Source of the DNA: JBEKDJ01 sp050014415
GTDB taxonomy: Bacteria > Desulfobacterota > BSN033 > UBA1163
NCBI GenBank assembly: GCA_050014415.1
Contig: JBEKDJ010000065.1
Location: 1 to 19,669 of the forward strand
Direction: 5' to 3'
Length of the DNA: 19,669 nucleotides
Shown here piece after piece: positions 7,626-15,185 of the stretch; position 1 is the first letter of the stretch, and each line of letters starts with the position of its first letter. Made by a program: the position numbers and the translations under genes. A model generated the notes under the pieces. The model worked only from the letters and a program-made list of their open reading frames with translations. It was not told the DNA's origin and did no database searches.

Positions 7626-8081
7626 CTAAATCCCATCTGGTTTTTTTCTTTTCGCTTCTTCCCATAGTTGATCCATTTCGATGATATTGGAACGGTGAAG
7701 CGATCTCCCCTCTTTTCGGAGTGATGCTTCAACATAGTGAAATCGTGAGATGAACTTCTTTATGGTTTTGTCCAATGCCTCTTCCGGGTTGATTCGAAGA
7801 AACCGGGCGATGTTCACCAATACGAAGAGGAGATCTCCAATCTCTTCACGGATTTTCCTACGGTTCTGAAGAGAGACGGCTTCCCTCAACTCCTCCAACT
7901 CTTCGTCCATTTTTCTTAAAACCCCTTCGATATCCGGCCAATCAAACCCCAGGCGTGAGGCCCTTTTCGTCAGATCATACGCCCGGGAGAGAGGAGACCG
8001 GGATGCGACCTTCGACCTTTTTTTGATCCCTGACATCTGGGCCTTTCTCCCCTTGGCTTGACCGTCTTTTTCGAGTTGCAT
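7626..8081 (-). CDS. mazG: Half-length MazG nucleotide pyrophosphohydrolase
   Basis: 151 residues matching only the C-terminal half of the two-domain bacterial MazG (usually about 260). The conserved part starts at SRAYDLTKRASRLGFDWPD (residues 32-50). The all-alpha NTP pyrophosphatase signature is present: EELEE at 60-64 and E80-x-x-D83, both needed for Mg binding. The end LWEEAKRKK is typical. MazG converts NTPs or dNTPs to NMPs plus pyrophosphate and helps clear aberrant nucleotides or lower ppGpp. In E. coli the C-terminal domain carries the activity, so this short form may still work. The gene is convergent with HD-GYP copy 2 and divergent from ileS. A second Met at residue 16 is an alternative start. 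A relic of its 3' end lies at 4057-4110. Confidence 0.82.
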   Translation of the reverse strand: MQLEKDGQAKGRKAQMSGIKKRSKVASRSPLSRAYDLTKRASRLGFDWPDIEGVLRKMDEELEELREAVSLQNRRKIREEIGDLLFVLVNIARFLRINPEEALDKTIKKFISRFHYVEASLRKEGRSLHRSNIIEMDQLWEEAKRKKPDGI

Positions 8082-8139
8082 CCTTATCTATCTATTGAAA
8101 GAATCTGGCTTTTTAAGAGTTTTTGTTCTAGTGTGTTAG

Positions 8140-8169
8140 TTGATAAACCAGCCTTTTTATGTTAATAAT
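8140..8169 (+). promoter_or_regulatory. Putative promoter of ileS
   Basis: TTGATA (8140-8145), 18 bases, AATAAT (8164-8169), each one base off the sigma-70 consensus, in an AT-rich stretch between the divergent mazG and ileS genes. The leader then carries an 8-bp inverted repeat GGAATTTC / GAAATTCC (8225-8232 and 8244-8251). There is no T-box or other recognisable tRNA-sensing leader. Confidence 0.45.
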
Positions 8170-8275
8170 TACTCCTTTAAATAAGAGATTTTCAAGCATT
8201 ATTCAATCTAGAGCCTCTGGTTCGGGAATTTCAACAAAGAGACGAAATTCCGAGCCTCGATAGAAAGGTAGAACA

Positions 8276-11083
8276 ATGGATTACCGCCATACGCTGAATC
8301 TCCCCAGGACAGACTTTCCCATGAAGGCCAATCTGCCCAAGAAGGAACCCGAGATGCTGGCGACGTGGGAGGCGAAAGGAATCTACCACCAAATCACCGA
8401 GAAGGCAAAAGGAAGGACGAAGTATATTCTCCACGATGGTCCTCCTTATGCCAATGGACATATTCACCTCGGGACCGCATTGAATAAGATCTTGAAAGAC
8501 TTCATCGTGAAATCGAAGTTCATGGCGGGGTTCGATAGCCGGTATGTTCCAGGGTGGGATTGCCACGGGTTGCCTGTTGAGCACGAGGTAGAGAAGAGCC
8601 TCGGTTCAAAAAAGGGTGAACTCTCGATCGTGGAAATCCGTAAACGATGCAGGGAGTATGCAGCCAGATTTGTGGAGATTCAAAGAGAGGAATTCAAGCG
8701 GCTTGGAGTCTTCGGTGAGTGGGAGAACCCCTATTTGACGATGAATTTTCCCTACCAGGCGACGATTGTTAGGGAATTTGGGAAATTTCTCCTAGACGGC
8801 TCGGTTTACAAGGGGAAGAAACCGGTCCATTGGTGCCCCACTTGTAAGACAGCATTGGCTGAGGCCGAAGTCAAATATGAAGATCATCGATCACCCTCGA
8901 TCTACGTGAAATTTAAGATGGTCTCCACCCCCTCCCATCCCTCCCTCCTCGAGGGGGAGGGTAAGGGTGGGGGGGATATTGGGGATATATTCCCCCGTCT
9001 GAAAGGAAAGCCGGTCTCCATCATCATCTGGACCACCACCCCGTGGACGATTCCGGCCAATTTGGCCATCGCCCTCCATCCGGATTTCACTTATGTGGCC
9101 GTTGATGTGGGCGGTGAAGTTTACGTCTTGGCAGAAGGACTTCTGGAAAGCGTGATGGAGAAATTCGGAATCAAGAAATATGAAGTATTGGAGAAATTCT
9201 CAGGGAAGAGAGTAGAAGGGCTTAAATGCCGGCATCCATTCCTCGAACGGGATTCACTCATCCTCCTTGCTTCATATGTCACCTTAGACACGGGGACCGG
9301 ATGTGTCCACACGGCGCCGGGCCATGGCCAAGAGGATTATGAAAGTGGGGTTCGGTACGGCTTAGAGATCTATAGCCCAGTCGATGATGAAGGCCGGTTC
9401 ACGCAGGACGTTCCCTTCTTTGCAGGACAGTTCGTTTTTGATGCCAATGAAGCAGTGAATCAGAAGCTTACTGAGGTCGGAGCGCTTCTGAAAGTGGAAG
9501 TGATGGAGCATTCCTATCCCCATTGCTGGCGTACGAATGACCCGATCATCTTTCGGGCAACGGAGCAGTGGTTCATCTCGATGGACAAGAACCGATTGAG
9601 AAAGCATGCCCTCAAATCGATCAATGAGGTCAGCTGGATTCCTCCCTGGGGCAAGGATCGGATCTATGGGATGATTGAGAACCGACCGGATTGGTGTGTC
9701 TCCAGACAGAGGGTTTGGGGCATTCCTATCACCGTCTTCTACTGCGCAGCCTGTCAGCAGCCCCTTATGAATCAAGAGACGATCGATTACGTGGCTCAGC
9801 TTTTTGAGGAGAAAGGAGCAGATATCTGGTTTGAAGAAGAAGCGGATGGGCTTCTGCCAGAAGGAACGCACTGTCTTCAATGCGGAGGTAGAAACTTCAT
9901 AAAAGAGAAGGATATTCTGGATGTCTGGTTTGATTCAGGGGTCTCATGGGCCGCTGTCTTGGAGGCCCGGGAGTACCTCCAATATCCTGCCAACCTCTAT
10001 CTGGAGGGGAGCGACCAACATCGAGGATGGTTCCATAGCTCTCTCCTGACCTCTGTCGGGACAAGAGGCCGTGCCCCTTATCTCTCGGTCCTCACCCATG
10101 GTTTTTTTGTCGATGGGGAGGGAAAGAAGATGTCGAAGTCCGCAGGGAATATGATCGTACCCGAAGAGGTGATCGGTCAATTGGGAGCGGATGTATTGAG
10201 GCTCTGGGTTGCAGCAGAGGACTACATGGAGGATATCAAGATCTCCAACGAGATCCTGAAACGACTGGCCGATGCCTACTTCCGGATTCGCAATACCTTC
10301 CGCTTTCTCTTAGGGAATCTCTATGACTTCGATCCTGGAAAAGACCGGATCCCCTGTCATGGGCTCTATGAGATGGATCGGTGGGCCCTCCATCGGCTTC
10401 AAAAACTGATCCTGAGGGTTCGGGAGGCCTATGAGCGTTTTGAGTTTCATGTCGTTTACCACACGGTCCAGAATTTCTGTGCGGTTGAGATGAGTGCCCT
10501 CTATTTTGATATCTTGAAGGATCGACTCTATACCTTTCCAGCTCACTCAGCCGGCCGAAGGTCAGCACAGACCGTCCTCTACGAAATCTTGGAAGCTCTG
10601 GCCCGCCTCATGGCTCCTATTCTTACCTTTACGGCAGAGGAGGTTTGGAGATACATTCCTACTGCGCCGGAGAAGGCCGAAAGTGTCCATCTTATGCCGT
10701 TCCCTGAGGTGCAGCGTGAATATCTGGATGAGACCTTGGAGGATCAATGGCAGAAGATCTGGGAAGTTCGGGCTGTGGTCAACAAAGCCCTGGAGGAGGC
10801 TCGAAAGGAGAGAAGGATCGGGCTTTCACTGGATGCGCAGATTCGCCTCCATCTTCCTGAGAAGATGTATCAATTCCTTCAAGGCTATCAAAAGCATCTG
10901 AAATCGATCTTCATTGTATCCTCAGTCATTCTTGAGAGAGACGAGAAGGAGATATGGGCGGAGGTGCTCCGGGCCGATGGAAGAAAGTGCGAGCGCTGCT
11001 GGAATTATGATGTGACCGTTGGCCTTCATCCGGAGCATCAAGCCATTTGTGAAAGGTGCGTGGAAGCGATCAAAACTAAGTAG
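8276..11083 (+). CDS. ileS: Isoleucyl-tRNA synthetase
   Basis: 935 residues, normal for bacterial type IleRS. It charges tRNA-Ile with isoleucine in the cytoplasm and edits valine. The class I signatures are clear: HIHLG at 62-66 (HIGH) and KMSKS at 618-622. The editing (CP1) domain shows IIWTTTPWTIPANLA, TGCVHTAPGHGQEDY and the tryptophan-rich ENRPDWCVSRQRVWGIP block. A C-terminal zinc site KCERCWNY...CERC is present. The ATG follows AGAAAGGT. Odd feature: residues 217-241 (STPSHPSLLEGEG...) are a Gly/Pro/Ser-rich loop encoded by a G/C palindrome, inserted between YVKFKM and KGKPVSIIIWTTTPWT where relatives have a shorter variable linker. The frame is intact, so the enzyme is expected to function. 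It is the first gene of the lspA-lgt cluster. Confidence 0.97.
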   Translation: MDYRHTLNLPRTDFPMKANLPKKEPEMLATWEAKGIYHQITEKAKGRTKYILHDGPPYANGHIHLGTALNKILKDFIVKSKFMAGFDSRYVPGWDCHGLPVEHEVEKSLGSKKGELSIVEIRKRCREYAARFVEIQREEFKRLGVFGEWENPYLTMNFPYQATIVREFGKFLLDGSVYKGKKPVHWCPTCKTALAEAEVKYEDHRSPSIYVKFKMVSTPSHPSLLEGEGKGGGDIGDIFPRLKGKPVSIIIWTTTPWTIPANLAIALHPDFTYVAVDVGGEVYVLAEGLLESVMEKFGIKKYEVLEKFSGKRVEGLKCRHPFLERDSLILLASYVTLDTGTGCVHTAPGHGQEDYESGVRYGLEIYSPVDDEGRFTQDVPFFAGQFVFDANEAVNQKLTEVGALLKVEVMEHSYPHCWRTNDPIIFRATEQWFISMDKNRLRKHALKSINEVSWIPPWGKDRIYGMIENRPDWCVSRQRVWGIPITVFYCAACQQPLMNQETIDYVAQLFEEKGADIWFEEEADGLLPEGTHCLQCGGRNFIKEKDILDVWFDSGVSWAAVLEAREYLQYPANLYLEGSDQHRGWFHSSLLTSVGTRGRAPYLSVLTHGFFVDGEGKKMSKSAGNMIVPEEVIGQLGADVLRLWVAAEDYMEDIKISNEILKRLADAYFRIRNTFRFLLGNLYDFDPGKDRIPCHGLYEMDRWALHRLQKLILRVREAYERFEFHVVYHTVQNFCAVEMSALYFDILKDRLYTFPAHSAGRRSAQTVLYEILEALARLMAPILTFTAEEVWRYIPTAPEKAESVHLMPFPEVQREYLDETLEDQWQKIWEVRAVVNKALEEARKERRIGLSLDAQIRLHLPEKMYQFLQGYQKHLKSIFIVSSVILERDEKEIWAEVLRADGRKCERCWNYDVTVGLHPEHQAICERCVEAIKTK
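8926..8975. repeat. G/C-rich palindrome inside ileS
   Basis: An imperfect inverted repeat centred on CTC|GAG between 8950 and 8951: C/T-rich to the left (CCACCCCCTCCCATCC...), G/A-rich to the right (GAGGGGGAGGGTAAGGG...). The arms extend about 24 bases with wobble pairs and a small internal loop. A second small inverted repeat (GGGGGATAT / ATATTCCCCC) follows to 8995. The translation PSHPSLLEGEGKGGG is unlike the rest of the protein. It looks like an intergenic-type palindromic repeat that landed in frame. Confidence 0.6.
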
Positions 11084-11257
11084 ATTGCAGAATGTGGATT
11101 TCGGATTGCGGATTGAAAATCTCAAACCGAAATCTCGGAATTGGAGATGTTTGGGTCATTTGAAATTGGTGCGTGGGGTTTGTCGAGAAACTGTGATTTG
11201 GAATTTCAGATGACAGATGCTCTTCTGTGACTGACAAGTGCAAGGGTTGGATTGTAG
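11084..11257. repeat. Spacer with degenerate palindromes before lspA
   Basis: 174 bases without a gene. GATTTCGG (11097-11104) pairs perfectly with CCGAAATC (11127-11134), with further GATT / AATC pairing inside. The rest is rich in GATTG and GGAATTT fragments. There is no strong ribosome site just before lspA apart from AAGGG about 15 bases upstream. Confidence 0.4.
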
Positions 11258-11749
11258 ATGAGGCGAAGATATTGGGTCTTATTGGTGGTTTGTTTTGGTG
11301 TTCTCCTGCTGGATCAATGGAGCAAGCACGTTGTGCAGGAGAGGTTGCCACTCTATCAAGCTGTCAGGGTGATCCCGGGGCTCTTCAATCTTGTCCATGT
11401 GAGAAACACAGGAGGGGCTTTTGGGATCTTTGGAGGAGAGAAAGGCGGGCTAGGGTCGTACCTCTTTGTCGCGGTCTCGATCATCGCCATTGGGAGCATT
11501 CTCTTTCTCTTCGTTAAAACGAGGGAAGACGAGAAAACCCTGTCCCTGTCATTTTCCCTCGTTCTGAGCGGTGCAATTGGAAATCTCATCGACCGACTCT
11601 GGTATGGCGAGGTTGTAGATTTCCTCGATTTCTACCTTCTTTCCTACCATTGGCCTGCCTTCAATGTCGCCGATTCAGCCATCTGTTTCGGGATCGGTTT
11701 GATCGCCTTGGAGCTGTTGGTTCGGGACCGTAAGAAAAGCAACAGATAA
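11258..11749 (+). CDS. lspA: Lipoprotein signal peptidase (signal peptidase II)
   Basis: 163 residues, the usual size. This inner-membrane aspartic protease removes the signal peptide of diacylglyceryl-modified prolipoproteins. Four hydrophobic segments are visible (about 5-20, 65-87, 98-113, 134-155). The conserved blocks are DQWSK (19-23), VRNTGGAFG (48-56), GNLIDRLWYGEVVDFLDF (108-125) and FNVADS (135-140). The catalytic pair is D121 and D139. It lies between ileS and lgt, the enzyme that acts just before it in lipoprotein maturation. Confidence 0.95.
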   Translation: MRRRYWVLLVVCFGVLLLDQWSKHVVQERLPLYQAVRVIPGLFNLVHVRNTGGAFGIFGGEKGGLGSYLFVAVSIIAIGSILFLFVKTREDEKTLSLSFSLVLSGAIGNLIDRLWYGEVVDFLDFYLLSYHWPAFNVADSAICFGIGLIALELLVRDRKKSNR

Positions 11750-11750
11750 G

Positions 11751-11786
11751 ATTTCAGATAGCAGATTGAAATCTAACATCTGAAAT
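11751..11786. repeat. Inverted repeat between lspA and lgt
   Basis: ATTTCAGAT (11751-11759) pairs perfectly with ATCTGAAAT (11778-11786); the loop itself contains GATTGAAATC. It could be a hairpin in the lspA-lgt transcript. It resembles the GATT/GAAATC fragments before lspA. Confidence 0.45.
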
Positions 11787-11801
11787 TCATGATTCAAGAT
11801 C

Positions 11802-12587
11802 ATGTACCCCGTCCTCTTTCACTTCGGTAATTTCAAAATCTACGCCTATGGTTTCTTTGTCTCCCTTGGCTTTGTTGTCGGACTGGTTCTTGCCGCTCTG
11901 AATGCCAAGAAAGAAGAGGTTTCCTTCGAGAGGGTGGTGGATCTCTTTTTCTACTCGGTCTCGTCAGCCATTGTGGGATCGAGAGTCCTATTCGTCCTAA
12001 TCAACTTTGATTCTTATCGCGAAAACCTTCTACAGATCTTTAGGATATGGGAAGGCGGATTGGTCTTCTATGGAGGACTTACTCTTGCAGCCGGGGTCTC
12101 GATCGGGTACATGAGGTGGCATCAATTACCCATTTGGAAGTTGGCCGACCTGTTTTCTCCTCCCATTGCCCTGGGCCTCTTTCTTGGTAGAATCGGTTGT
12201 TTTTTGGCAGGATGCTGTTATGGAAAGGAGACTTCTCTACCCTGGGGGGTGGTCTTTACGGACCCAAGCTCATTAGCCAGGTTGAATGTTCCCCTCCATC
12301 CCACCCAGCTTTATGAGGCTGCGAGCGGTCTGGTCATCTTCGTCTTTTTGAGTTGGAAGGCGAAGAGAAAGGCCTATCACGGTCAGATCTTCTGGCTCTT
12401 TCTTTTTCTCTATTCGGGTTTCCGTTTTTTCGTTGAGATGCTAAGGGGTGACCCGAGGGGATTCCCTTTTCAAGACCTCCTCTCCACCTCCCAAGGAATA
12501 GGAATCCTGTTGGCCATCACCTCCCTGTTTATGTTATTCTATTTAAAGAAACATGCATCATCTCCAAGAGGCCTGACCAGATCATGA
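11802..12587 (+). CDS. lgt: Prolipoprotein diacylglyceryl transferase
   Basis: 261 residues, an integral inner-membrane enzyme with about seven hydrophobic segments. It transfers diacylglycerol from phosphatidylglycerol to the lipobox cysteine of prolipoproteins, the first step of lipoprotein maturation. Diagnostic stretches are YAYGFFVSLGFVVG near the N-terminus, GGLVFYGGL (about 87-95), the signature LGRIGCFLAGCCYG (about 128-141, where many Lgt proteins have GRIGNFxN), HPTQLYEA (about 167-174) and FRFFVEMLRGDPRG near the end. The Cys-rich signature is a known variant rather than a defect. The ATG follows GATTCAAGATC without a strong ribosome site. Confidence 0.95.
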   Translation: MYPVLFHFGNFKIYAYGFFVSLGFVVGLVLAALNAKKEEVSFERVVDLFFYSVSSAIVGSRVLFVLINFDSYRENLLQIFRIWEGGLVFYGGLTLAAGVSIGYMRWHQLPIWKLADLFSPPIALGLFLGRIGCFLAGCCYGKETSLPWGVVFTDPSSLARLNVPLHPTQLYEAASGLVIFVFLSWKAKRKAYHGQIFWLFLFLYSGFRFFVEMLRGDPRGFPFQDLLSTSQGIGILLAITSLFMLFYLKKHASSPRGLTRS

Positions 12588-12685
12588 GGATTCAAAGGGC
12601 TTTTTCATCTCGGGATCTTGAACTGGGAATGCAGAATAGAAAAACACGAAACCTGCAATTCGAATTGGGAAGAACCCTTGAATCC
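12588..12685. repeat. 98-base imperfect palindrome between lgt and def
   Basis: GGATTCAAAGGG (12588-12599), directly after the lgt stop, pairs with CCCTTGAATCC (12675-12685). Inside, GAATGCAG pairs with CTGCAATTC with one bulge. No direct repeat flanks it, so insertion is not proven. It could act as a transcript end for lgt. The def ribosome site GGGAG follows at about 12692. Confidence 0.45.
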
Positions 12686-12703
12686 TTTCGTGGGAGATAG
12701 AAA

Positions 12704-13219
12704 ATGGCAGCGTTAGAAATCCTCAGATATCCTGACCCCTTGTTGAAGAAGCGGTCCAAAGAGGTGGACGGGATCGATGAAGAGGTGAAAAGGTTGATTC
12801 GGGATATGACGGAGACAATGTATCGGGCGAACGGAGTCGGGTTAGCCGCCTGTCAGGTCGGGATTCTTCGAAGAGTCATTGTGGTCGATGTCAGCCCGAT
12901 CGACCCTCAGCATGATCTCTTTGCCCTGATCAACCCTGAGATCATTTCCGAAGAAGGGGAGATTGAATATGAGGAAGGATGTTTGAGTGTGCCCGATTGT
13001 CTGGAGAAGGTGAAACGGAGAGAGAAGATTCACGTCAGAGGGATCTCTCCGGAGGGAACAGAGACGGAGGTCTTAGGGGAGGGGATATTGGCCATCAGTC
13101 TTCAACATGAGATCGATCACCTCAATGGTATTCTCATCCTCGATCGGCTAAGTCGCCTGAAGAGAGAAATCTATCGGGATAAGTTGAAGAAGGAAAAGAG
13201 GAGGAAAGAGGGGCTTTGA
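12704..13219 (+). CDS. def: Peptide deformylase
   Basis: 171 residues, standard length. It removes the formyl group from the N-terminal methionine of new proteins using an Fe2+ or Zn2+ centre. All three motifs are present: GVGLAACQ (44-51; the variable position carries Cys instead of the usual Pro), EGCLS (91-95, metal ligand C93) and QHEIDH (134-139; ligands H135 and H139, catalytic E136). The ATG is preceded by GGGAGATAGAAA. Its stop overlaps the TTG start of fmt, so formylation and deformylation functions are coupled. Confidence 0.97.
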   Translation: MAALEILRYPDPLLKKRSKEVDGIDEEVKRLIRDMTETMYRANGVGLAACQVGILRRVIVVDVSPIDPQHDLFALINPEIISEEGEIEYEEGCLSVPDCLEKVKRREKIHVRGISPEGTETEVLGEGILAISLQHEIDHLNGILILDRLSRLKREIYRDKLKKEKRRKEGL

Positions 13220-14178
13220 TCAGCTCCCCATGGCAAATCATTTTCTTTGGGACGCCCTCTTTTGCGATTCCAGCACTAAGAAGCCTACTTCTGGGGCCTG
13301 ACCAAGTCGTGGCCGTTGTCACCCAGCCGGATCGAGAACGGGGAAGAGGGAGGGGAGGAGGAAAGGGAAGAGAGGTTCTTCCTTGTCCGGTCAAGGAACT
13401 TGCTCTTCAGAACGAGCTTCCTGTTCTTCAGCCTGAGAAAGTGACGGAGAGTATCTTCCAAGAGGTCCTCAGAAGGTTTCACCCCGATCTCTTTGTGGTC
13501 GTCGCCTATGGCCAGATTTTACCAAAGTCCATTTTGAAAATTCCAAGGCACGGCGCAGTCAATGTCCATGCCTCCTTGTTGCCCAAATACCGTGGTGCTG
13601 CTCCAATCGCCTGGGCCATTCTCAAGGGAGAAAAGGTCACCGGCATGACCACAATGATGATGGACGAAGGCATGGATACAGGAGGTATTCTGTTGCAGAA
13701 GGCGATTCCCATTGGGAAAGGCGAGGCCAGCGAGACACTCCATGACAAGTTGGCTGCGCTGGGTGCTCAACTCCTGCTGGAAACGCTGGAGAAGATGAAG
13801 GCAGGAAATCTTCGTCCGATCCCGCAAGAGCATTCAAAGGCTACTTATGCCCCTCCCCTCAAGAAAGTGGATGGCCGCATCGATTGGAAGAAGGAGGCAA
13901 TCGAGATTGATCGCCAAGTGCGCGCCTTCAATCCGTGGCCCGGGGCCTTCACTGAATGGGAGGGACGATTTCTAAGGATATGCAAAGGGGAGGTGCGAGA
14001 AGGGACTTCCGTTGGAAAGGCAGGCGCCGTCCTATGGGCGGGTTCGGATTTCGTCGAGGTGGGAGCCGGAAAGGGCTCCTTCGTGATTAGAGAAGTCCAG
14101 ATAGAGGGGAAGAGGAGGATGAACATGCGTGATTTTCTTTCCGGACATCCCATCGCGGTGGGAACGGTCTTTGGTTAA
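13216..14178 (+). CDS. fmt: Methionyl-tRNA formyltransferase
   Basis: 320 residues, TTG start within the def stop (TTGA overlap) and preceded by GAGGAAAGAGGGG; no in-frame ATG is nearby. It formylates initiator Met-tRNA with 10-formyltetrahydrofolate. The N-terminal Rossmann domain starts IIFFGTPSFAIPAL. The catalytic triad is N116, H118 (NVHASLLPKYRGAAPI) and D154 (MDEGMDTGG). The C-terminal OB-type domain begins near residue 215. The tRNA-contacting loop after PDR (about 40-56) is unusually Arg/Gly-rich (ERGRGRGGGKGRE), encoded by a purine-only GGGAAGAGGG-type run and slightly longer than the common GRGKK loop. Confidence 0.96.
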   Translation: MISSPWQIIFFGTPSFAIPALRSLLLGPDQVVAVVTQPDRERGRGRGGGKGREVLPCPVKELALQNELPVLQPEKVTESIFQEVLRRFHPDLFVVVAYGQILPKSILKIPRHGAVNVHASLLPKYRGAAPIAWAILKGEKVTGMTTMMMDEGMDTGGILLQKAIPIGKGEASETLHDKLAALGAQLLLETLEKMKAGNLRPIPQEHSKATYAPPLKKVDGRIDWKKEAIEIDRQVRAFNPWPGAFTEWEGRFLRICKGEVREGTSVGKAGAVLWAGSDFVEVGAGKGSFVIREVQIEGKRRMNMRDFLSGHPIAVGTVFG

Positions 14179-14183
14179 AGAAA

Positions 14184-14270
14184 ATGACAAATGTCAAAGT
14201 CCAAATGTCAAATGAATGTCAAATTTCAAAAAGTAAATCTCAAGCCTTCTTCCCGCTCAGGATAAGGCTT
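14184..14270. repeat. ATGTCAAA direct repeats and a small hairpin before the DUF116 gene
   Basis: ATGTCAAA occurs three times (14191-14198, 14205-14212, 14216-14223), with a variant ATGACAAA at 14184-14191. AAGCCTT (14242-14248) and AAGGCTT (14264-14270) form a 7-bp stem. The 173-base spacer between fmt and the DUF116 gene holds no gene. The repeats could be regulatory but look like degenerate intergenic repeats. Confidence 0.5.
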
Positions 14271-14357
14271 CATCGAGAGATCGGACGGATAGAGGGTGAA
14301 GATCTCAAATAGGTTTGGTTAGGCTTCTGCATTTGATATTATTCCCTGGAGGTGCCA

Positions 14358-15131
14358 TTGGAGATTAGACCACAGAAGAGGATTTTCATCGGACTGTTGG
14401 TTCTCACCTGTCTGATTCTCTTTTTTATTATCTTTTTGCTCTGGTATGTTCCTATGGTAGGGGTGAAGAACATTCACCCCTCGCTTCCTCTCATCTTCAG
14501 TTTATTTCTTGCCATTCTTGTCTTTTTCATGATTTCCGGGGGCCTTCTCCTTGTCTTCACCATCCTGCGGGGGAAGGATATCTTGCTTTCCCACAAGCTG
14601 AGAGGAATCGTTACAAAGGTACTCTTTCCTTTCATGATCCTGATGGGGAAGTTGGTGGGGGTATCGAAGGAACGCGTTCAGCAGTCTTTCATCGAGCTAA
14701 ACAACCATCTCGTTCGATCCAACAACCACCGCTCACGACCCGATGAGCTTCTGATCCTTCTGCCTCATTGCATCCAGGATTTTGATTGTCAGATCAAGAT
14801 TACGGGCAATATTAAGAACTGCAAAGGTTGTGGAAAATGTGAGATCAAGGACTTGGTCGAGCTCTCTGATCAATATCAGGTGAAGATCTCAGTGGCCACG
14901 GGCGGAACCCTGGCGAGGAGAATTATCGTGGAGAACCGGCCTGAGGTTATCGTAGCAGTCGCATGCGAACTTGATCTCACCACGGGTATCCAGGATAGTT
15001 ATCCCATTCCCGTGATCGGAATCCTGAATGAAAGGCCGAATGGGCCGTGTATCAATACAAAGGTAGATATTCAGAAGGTGAGAGATGCCATTTTAGATTT
15101 TCTTGAGCCCAAACAGGCCAAAACAATTTGA
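14358..15131 (+). CDS. DUF116 family cysteine-rich membrane protein
   Basis: 257 residues from TTG 14358. GGAGG at 14348-14352 sits five bases before this codon, whereas the GTG at 14352 would overlap the ribosome site, so TTG is chosen. Two hydrophobic segments (about 9-33 and 43-75) anchor the N-terminus. The rest is soluble and contains the DUF116 cysteine pattern: LPHCIQDFDC, NCKGCGKC, AxGGTLARR, VACELDL and NGPCxNT. The clustered cysteines could bind a metal or iron-sulfur centre; the function of the family is not established as far as I know. It sits between fmt and htpX/rsmB, a neighbourhood I associate with deltaproteobacteria. Confidence 0.85.
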   Translation: MEIRPQKRIFIGLLVLTCLILFFIIFLLWYVPMVGVKNIHPSLPLIFSLFLAILVFFMISGGLLLVFTILRGKDILLSHKLRGIVTKVLFPFMILMGKLVGVSKERVQQSFIELNNHLVRSNNHRSRPDELLILLPHCIQDFDCQIKITGNIKNCKGCGKCEIKDLVELSDQYQVKISVATGGTLARRIIVENRPEVIVAVACELDLTTGIQDSYPIPVIGILNERPNGPCINTKVDIQKVRDAILDFLEPKQAKTI

Positions 15132-15185
15132 CAAAACAGGCGTTTGTGATTATATTTACGTGGAAAAATGGAGGTTTTTTTGCCT

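Noticed and set aside
8170..8275. T-box or other riboswitch before ileS
   Set aside because: Only a simple 8-bp inverted repeat is present; no T-box sequence or specifier loop pattern was seen.
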